A stretch of 64,000 nt of DNA. Source: Sanderia malayensis (lineage: Eukaryota > Cnidaria > Scyphozoa > Semaeostomeae > Pelagiidae). The DNA is taken from NCBI GenBank assembly GCA_013076295.1, contig RQOL01000412.1:122769-186768 (forward strand), in the 5' to 3' direction. Below, piece after piece: positions 58,801 to 64,000 of this stretch. The notes under the pieces were generated by a model that made no database searches, was not told the origin of the DNA, and saw only the letters and a program-made list of their open reading frames with translations. Made by a program: the position numbers and the translations under genes. The stretch's first letter is position 1, and every line of letters starts with the position of its first letter.

Positions 58801-60929
58801 AAGTCATCAATAGTGCGAACTCGTCAAAAGTGGAAGTCAAGAAAAAGTGGGAATTCATCAAAAGTGGGAAGTCAAAAAAAAGGGGTAAGTGAGAAAAAGT
58901 CATCCAAAATGGGAAGTCATCAAAAGTGAGAAGTCAAGAAAATATGGGACGTCGTCAAAAGTGGGAATTCAAGAAAAAGTGGGAAGTCGTCAAAAGAGGG
59001 AAGTTATCAAAAGTGGGATGTCACCAAAAATGGAAAGTCATCAATAGTGGGAACTCATCAAAAGTGGAAGTCAAGAAAAAGTGGGAAGTCATCAAAAGAG
59101 GGACGTCAAGAAAAAGTGGGAAGTCATCAAAAATGGGAAGTCAAGAAATTGCGGGAAGTCAAGAAAAGGTGGGAAGTCAAGAAGAAGTGGGAAGTCGTTA
59201 AAAGTGTGAATTCATCAACAGTGAGATGTCAAAATAAGAAGGGAAGTTATTAAAAGTGAGAAAGCATCGAAAGTGGGAAGTCAAGAAAAAGTGTTATGTC
59301 GTCAAAAGTGAGAATTGAAGAAAAAGTGGGAAGTCATCAAAAGTGGGAAGTCAAGAAAAAGTGGGAAGTCAAGAAAAAATGGCATGTCAGGAAATAGTGG
59401 GAAGTTTATCAAAGATGGGAAATCAAGAAAAAGTGGGAAGCCGTCAAAAGAGGGAAGTCATCAAAAGTGGGATGTCACCAAAAATGGAAAGTCATCAATA
59501 GTGGGAACTCATCAAAGTGGGAAGTCAAGAAAAAGTGGGAGGTCATCAAAAATGGGAAGTCAAGAAAATGCAGGAAGTCAAAAAAAAGTGGGAAGTCAGA
59601 AAAAAGTGAGAAGTCCTCAAAATTGGGAAGTCATAAAAAGTGGGAATGTCACCGAAAATGAGAAGTCATCAATAGTGGGAGCTCACCAAAAGTGGGAAGA
59701 AAGAAAAAGTGGGATGTCAAGAAAACGTGGGAACTCCAGAAAAAGTGGGAAGTCAAGAAAACATGGAGGTCATCAAAAGTGGGAAGTCAAGAGAAGGCGG
59801 GTAGTCATCAAAGAAGAAAATCATCAAAGTGGGAAGTTACCAAATCGGGAAGTCACCGAAAGCGGGAGGTCATGAAAAAGTCGGGAGTCATCAAAAGAGT
59901 GAATTCATCAAAATAGGGAGGTTATGAAAAATTGGGAAGTCAAGAAAAAGTGGAAAGTCATCCAAAATGGGAAGTCATCAAAAGTGAGAAGTCAAGATAA
60001 AGTGGAAGTAATCAAAAGTGGGAAGTCATCAAAAGTGGGAAGTCAAGAAAAAGTGGGAAGTCAAGAAAAAGTGGATGTCAGGAAAAAATTGGAAGTCATC
60101 AGAAGAGGGGGGTCATCAAAAGTGAGAAGTCACCAAAAATGGGAAGTCTTCAATAGTGGGAACTCACCAAAAGTGGGAAGTAAAGAAAAAGTGGGAAGTC
60201 ATGAAAAAGTGGGAATTCATCAGAAGTGGGAAGTCACAGAAAGCGGGAAACCAAGAAAAAGTGGGAGCTCATCAAAAGTGGGAAGTCATCAAAGGTGGAA
60301 GTCATCAATAGTGGGAATTCATCAAAATTGGGAAGTCAAGAAAAAGGGAAGTCATCAAAAGTGGGACGTCAAGAAAAAATGGTAAGTCAAGAAAAAGTGG
60401 GATGTCCTCAAATATGGGAGGTCAAGAAAATGCGGGAAGTCTCAAAAAAGGAAGTCATCAAAAGTGGGGAAGTCATGAAATATGTGAAGTCTAGAAAATA
60501 TGGGAAGTCAAGAAAAAGTAGAGGTCATCAAAAGTGAGAAATCATCAAAAATGGCAAATCTAGAAAAAGTGGAAGTCATCAAAGGTGGGAAGTCAAGAAG
60601 AAGTGGGAAGTCGTTAAAAGTGTGAATTCATCAACAGTGAGATGTCAAAATAACAAGGGAAGTTATTAAAAGTGAGAAGGCATCAAAAGTGGGAAGTCAA
60701 GAAAAAGTGGGACGTCGTCAAAAGTGAGAATTCAAGAAAAAGTGGGAAGTCATCAAAAGTGGGAAATCAAGAAAAAGTGGGAAGTCGTCAAAAGAGGGAA
60801 GTTATCAAAAGTGGGATGTCACCAAAAATGGAAAGTCATCAATAGTGGGAACTCATCAAAAGTGGGAAGTCAAAAAAAGTGGGAAGTCACTGAAAGCGGG
60901 AAGTCAAGAAAATGTGGGAGGTCATCAAA
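55822..60929 (+). repeat. Mosaic of first-flavour and TCTAGAAAA-type monomers
   Basis: No gene is seen. GTTATG markers at 56,118, 57,358, 58,577 and 59,924 split it into unequal blocks. The part from 55.82 to 56.52 kb resembles 49.0-49.7 kb. The parts near 56.5-57.0 kb and 48.35-48.8 kb are alike. The part from 57.17 to 58.05 kb resembles 49.1-50.0 kb (offset about 8.07 kb). The part from 58.08 to 59.95 kb resembles 51.66-52.6 kb. The part from 60.2 to 60.7 kb brings back GAAATATGTGAAGTCTAG markers (60,478). Many A-run and G-run shortenings occur (for example GAGAATCACCACC at 57,561, AAGGGGTAGTC at 57,231). Confidence 0.72.
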
Positions 60930-62160
60930 AGTGGGAAGTCATCAAAAATGGGAAGTCAAGAAATTGCGGGAAGTCAAGAAAAGGTGGGAAGTCAAGAAGA
61001 AGTGGGAAGTCGTTAAAAGTGTGAATTCATCAACAGTGAGATGTCAAAATAAGAAGGGAAGTTATTAAAAGTGAGAAAGCATCGAAAGTGGGAAGTCAAG
61101 AAAAAGTGTTATGTCGCAAAAGTGAGAATTGAAGAAAAAGTGGGAAGTCATCAAAAGTGGGAAGTCAAGAAAAGTGGGAATCAAGAAAAAATGGCATGTC
61201 AGGAAATAGTGGGAAGTTATCAAAGATGGGAATTCAAGAAAAAGTGGGAAGCCGTCAAAAGAGGGAAGTCATCAAAAGTGGGATGTCACCAAAAATGGAA
61301 AGTCATCAATAGTGGGAACTCATCAAAAGTGGGAAGTCAAGAAAAAGTGGAGGTCATCAAAAGTGGAAAGTCAAGAAAAAGTAGGAGGTCATCCAGAGTG
61401 GGAGGTCAAGAAAACGTGGGGAGTCGTCAAAAGTGAGAAGTCATAAAAAAGCGGGAAGTCACCAAAAGCGGGATGCTAGGAAAAAGTGGGAAGTCAAGAA
61501 AAGTGGAAATCATCAAAAATGGGAAGTCAAGAAAATGCAGGAAGTCAAAAAAAGTGGGAAGTCAGAAAAAAGTGAGAAGTCCTCAAAACTGGGAAGTCAT
61601 AAAAAGTGGGAAGTCACCGAAAATGAGAAGTCATCAATAGGGAACTCACCAAAAGTGGGAAGAAAAGAAAAAGTGGGAGGTCAAGAAAACGTGGGAACTC
61701 CAGAAAAAGTGGGAAGTCAAGAAAACATGGGAGGTCATCAAAAGTGGGAAGTCAAGAGAAGGCAGGTAGTCATCAAAAGAAGAAAATCATCAAAAGTGGG
61801 AAGTTACCAAAATCGGGAAGTCACCGAAAGCGGGAGGTCATGAAAAAGTCGGGAGTCATCAAAAGAGTGAATTCATCAAAATAGGGAGGTTATGAAAAAT
61901 TGGGAAGTCAAGAAAAAGTGGAAAGTCATCCAAAATGGGAAGTCATCAAAAGTGAGAAGTCAAGATAAAGTGGGAAGTAATCAAAAGTGGGAAGTCATCA
62001 AAAGTGGGAAGTCAAGAAAAAGTGGGAAGTCAAGAAAAAGTGGGATGTCAGGAAAAAATTGGAAGTCATCAGAAGAGGGGGGTCATCAAAAGTGAGAAGT
62101 CGCCAAAAATGGGAAGTCTTCAATAGTGGGAACTCACCAAAAGTGGGAAGTAAAGAAAAA
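60930..62160 (+). repeat. Duplication D6, copy b
   Basis: Partner of 51,597-52,835. Its right end at 62,160 is exactly where D5b begins, so the D6 and D5 blocks are in the opposite order to the left-hand locus (D5a then D6a). That order is expected if both belong to one longer repeating unit cut at different places. Confidence 0.8.
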
Positions 62161-64000
62161 GTGGGAATTCAAGAAAAAGTGGGAAGTCATCAAAAGTGGG
62201 AAGTCAAGAAAAAGTGGGAAGTCAAGAAAAAGTGGGATGTCAGGAAAAAGTGGGAAGTCATCAAAGATGGGAATTCAAGAAAAAGTGGGAAGTCGTCAAA
62301 AGAGGGAAGTTATCAAAAGTGGGATGTCACCAAAAATGGAAAGTCATCAATAGTGGAAACTCATCAAAAGTGGGAAGTCAAGAAAAAGTGGGAAGTCATC
62401 AAAAGAGGGACATCAAGAAAAAGTGGGAAGTCATCAAAAATGGGAAGTCAAGAAAAAGTGGGAAGTCAAGAAAAAATGGGATGTCAGGAAATAGTGGGAA
62501 GTTATCAAAAATGGGAATTCAAGAAAAAGTGGGAAGACGTCAAAAGAGGGAAGTCATCAAAAGTGGGATGTCACCAAAAATGGAAAGTCATCAACAGTGG
62601 GAACTCATCAAAAGTGGGAAGTCAAGAAAAAGTGGGAGGTCACCAAAAGTGGAAAGTCAAGAAAAAGCAGGAAGTCAAAAAAAAGTGGGAAGTCAGAAAA
62701 AAGTGAGAAGTCCTCAAAATTGGGAAATCATAAAAAGTGGGAAGTCACCGAAAATGAGAAGTCATCAATAGTGGGAACTAACCAAAAGTGGGAAGAAAAG
62801 AAAAAGTGGGAGGTCAAGAAATCGTGGGAACTCAAGAAAAAGTGGGAAGTCAAGAAAACATGGGAGGTCATCAAAAGTGGGAAGTCAAGAGAAGGCGGGT
62901 AGTCATCAAAAGAACGAAATCATCAAAAGTGGGAAGTTACCAAAATCGGGAAGTCACCGAAAGCGGGAGGTCAGGAAAAAGTCGGGAGTCATCAAAAGAG
63001 TGAATTCATCAAAATAGGGAGGTTATGAAAGATTGGGAAGTCAAGAAAAAGTGGAGAGTCATCCAAAATGGGAAGTCATCAAAAGTAAGAAGTCAAGATA
63101 AAGTGGGAAGTAATCAAAAGTGGGAAGTCATCAAAAGTGGGAAGTGAAGAAAAAGTGGGAAGTCAAGAAAAAGTGGGATGTCAGGAAAAAATTGGAAGTC
63201 ATCAAAAGAGGGAAGTCATCAAAAGTGAGAAGTCACCAAAAATGGAAAGTCATCAATAGGGGAACTCATCAAAAATTGGAAGTCAAGAAAAGGTGGGAAT
63301 TCATCAAAAGTGAGAAGTCAAGAGAAGGCGGGTAGTCATCAAACAAAGGAAATCATCAAAAGTGGGAAGTTACCAAAATTGGGAAGTCACCGAAAGCGGG
63401 AGGTCAGGAAAGAGTGGGGAGTCATCAAAAGAGTGAATTCATCAAAATAGGGAGGTTATGAAAAATTGGGAAGTCAAGAAAAAGTGGAGAGTCATCCAAA
63501 ATGGGAAGTCATCAAAAGTAAGAAGTCAAGATAAATTGGGAAGTAATCAAAAGTGGGAAGTCATCAAAAGTGGGAAGTCAAGAAAAAGTGGGAAGTCAAG
63601 AAAAAGTGGGATGTCAGGAAAAAATGGGAAGTCATCAAAAGAGGGAAGTCATCAAAAGTGAGAAGTCACCAAAAATGGAAAGTCATCAATAGTGCGAACT
63701 CGTCAAAGTGGGAAGTCAAGAAAAAGTGGGAATTCATCAAAAGTGGGAAGTCAAAAAAAAGGGGTAAGTGAAGAAAAAGTCATCCAAAATGGGAAGTCAT
63801 CAAAAGTGAGAAGTCAAGAAAAAGTGGGACGTCGTCAAAAGTGGGAATTCAAGAAAAAGTGGGAAGTCATCAAAAGTGGGAAGTCAAGAAAAAGTGGGAA
63901 GTCAAGAAAAAGTGGGATGTCAGGAAAAAGTGGGAAGTCATCAAGATGAGAATTCAAGAAAAAGTGGGAAGTCGTCAAAAGAGGGAAGTTATCAAAAGTG
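62161..64000 (+). repeat. Duplication D5, copy b, running off the window
   Basis: Partner of 49,674-51,497. The sequence is clean, with few single-base losses. GTTATG markers at 63,023 and 63,456 are 433 bp apart. The opening series GTGGGAATTCAAG...GGGATGTCAGG seen at 62,161 starts again at 63,841, so 1,680 bp (about 96 monomers) may be a large HOR unit continuing beyond the right edge. Confidence 0.83.

Larger units (their letters stand above)
1..64000 (+). repeat. 17/18-bp satellite array spanning the whole window
   Basis: Every line of the window is made of a head-to-tail monomer in two classes: S, 17 bp, GGGAAGTCATCAAAAGT, and L, 18 bp, GGGAAGTCAAGAAAAAGT. They share GGGAAGTCA and the A-run plus GT; they differ by TC versus AG plus one extra A. 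The purine-rich strand is always +; I saw no reverse-complement block (GACTTCCC). Frequent variants are GGGATGTCA, GGGACGTCA, GAGAAGTCA, GGGAACTCA, GGGAATTCA, GGAAAGTCA and GGGAGGTCA. More divergent marker monomers recur in fixed order: TTAGCAGGAC (near 363, 7,120, 17,341, 35,631, 42,431), GTAGCAGGAC (near 18,950, 29,340, 52,902), GAAATTGCGGG, TCTAGAAAA, AATGCAGGAAG and GTTATGAAAAATTGGG. No transposon, gene or unique DNA interrupts the array. A eukaryotic heterochromatic satellite is the natural reading; the family name and host are unknown to me. Confidence 0.97.

Noticed and set aside
1..64000. CRISPR array
   Set aside because: Repeats are directly adjacent 17/18-bp units without unique spacers, and no cas-like gene is present.
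1..64000. G-quadruplex or triplex array
   Set aside because: GGG tracts are separated by about 14 bases, too far for ordinary quadruplex loops, and each monomer has T and C interruptions that break long purine tracts needed for a stable triplex.
1..64000. Phased A-tract bent DNA
   Set aside because: A-runs recur every 17-18 bp, about 1.67 helical turns, so successive bends point in different directions and largely cancel.
1..64000. CENP-B box or telomere repeat
   Set aside because: I saw no match to the CENP-B box core (TTCG....A..CGGG) and no TTAGGG or related telomere run. TTAGCAGG variants are single diverged monomers.

Overview
The whole 64,000-base window is one uninterrupted satellite (minisatellite-type) DNA array. 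I see no protein gene, no RNA gene, no transposon, no CRISPR array and no unique sequence. The building block is a purine-rich head-to-tail monomer in two length classes: a 17-bp form (GGGAAGTCATCAAAAGT, 'S') and an 18-bp form (GGGAAGTCAAGAAAAAGT, 'L'). By length there are roughly 3,600-3,700 monomers. All are in the same orientation, with no inverted block seen. GC of the two consensus monomers is about 40%.

An array of this size with nested higher-order repeats (HORs) points to heterochromatin of a eukaryotic nuclear chromosome (pericentromeric, subtelomeric, sex-chromosome or B-chromosome type). Nothing in the sequence identifies the species, and I do not recognise the monomer as a named satellite family.

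Layout. (1) 1-17.5 kb: an HOR family recognised by AGGTTATGAAAAATTGGG, AATGCAGGAAGTC and AGAAGGCGGGTAGTC variant monomers. It contains 698-bp HORs and a segment of about 7.3 kb present twice (1-7,330 and 10,277-17,540). (2) 16.4-46.9 kb: a second flavour, richer in TAACAAGGGAAGTTATT, GAAATTGCGGGAAG and TCTAGAAAA variants. It contains 367-bp HORs, a duplication of about 8.5-9 kb (19,740-28,250 and 37,966-46,965, about 18.2-18.7 kb apart), a partly nested pair (16,427-19,735 and 26,183-30,300), and smaller local duplications. (3) 46.9-64 kb: a mosaic of both flavours with 434-bp and 462-bp HORs and three further long-range pairs. The last pair runs off the right end of the window. Local HOR and duplication lengths (157, 175, 209, 367, 434, 540, 698 bp) all equal whole numbers of 17/18-bp monomers, as expected from in-register unequal exchange.

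The many open reading frames on the + strand are a compositional artefact. Neither monomer contains a stop codon in any + frame, whereas the - strand has a TGA in every monomer. The features most worth checking are: a recurrent 19-bp inverted repeat with two versions whose outer base pair changes in a compensating way; a TGGGAA / GTGGGAA core (like Ikaros and RBPJ/Su(H) sites) in nearly every monomer; and patches rich in single-base homopolymer deletions that look like residual long-read assembly error.

Coordinates of repeat boundaries were found by eye from shared rare variants and are good to about 20-50 bp.
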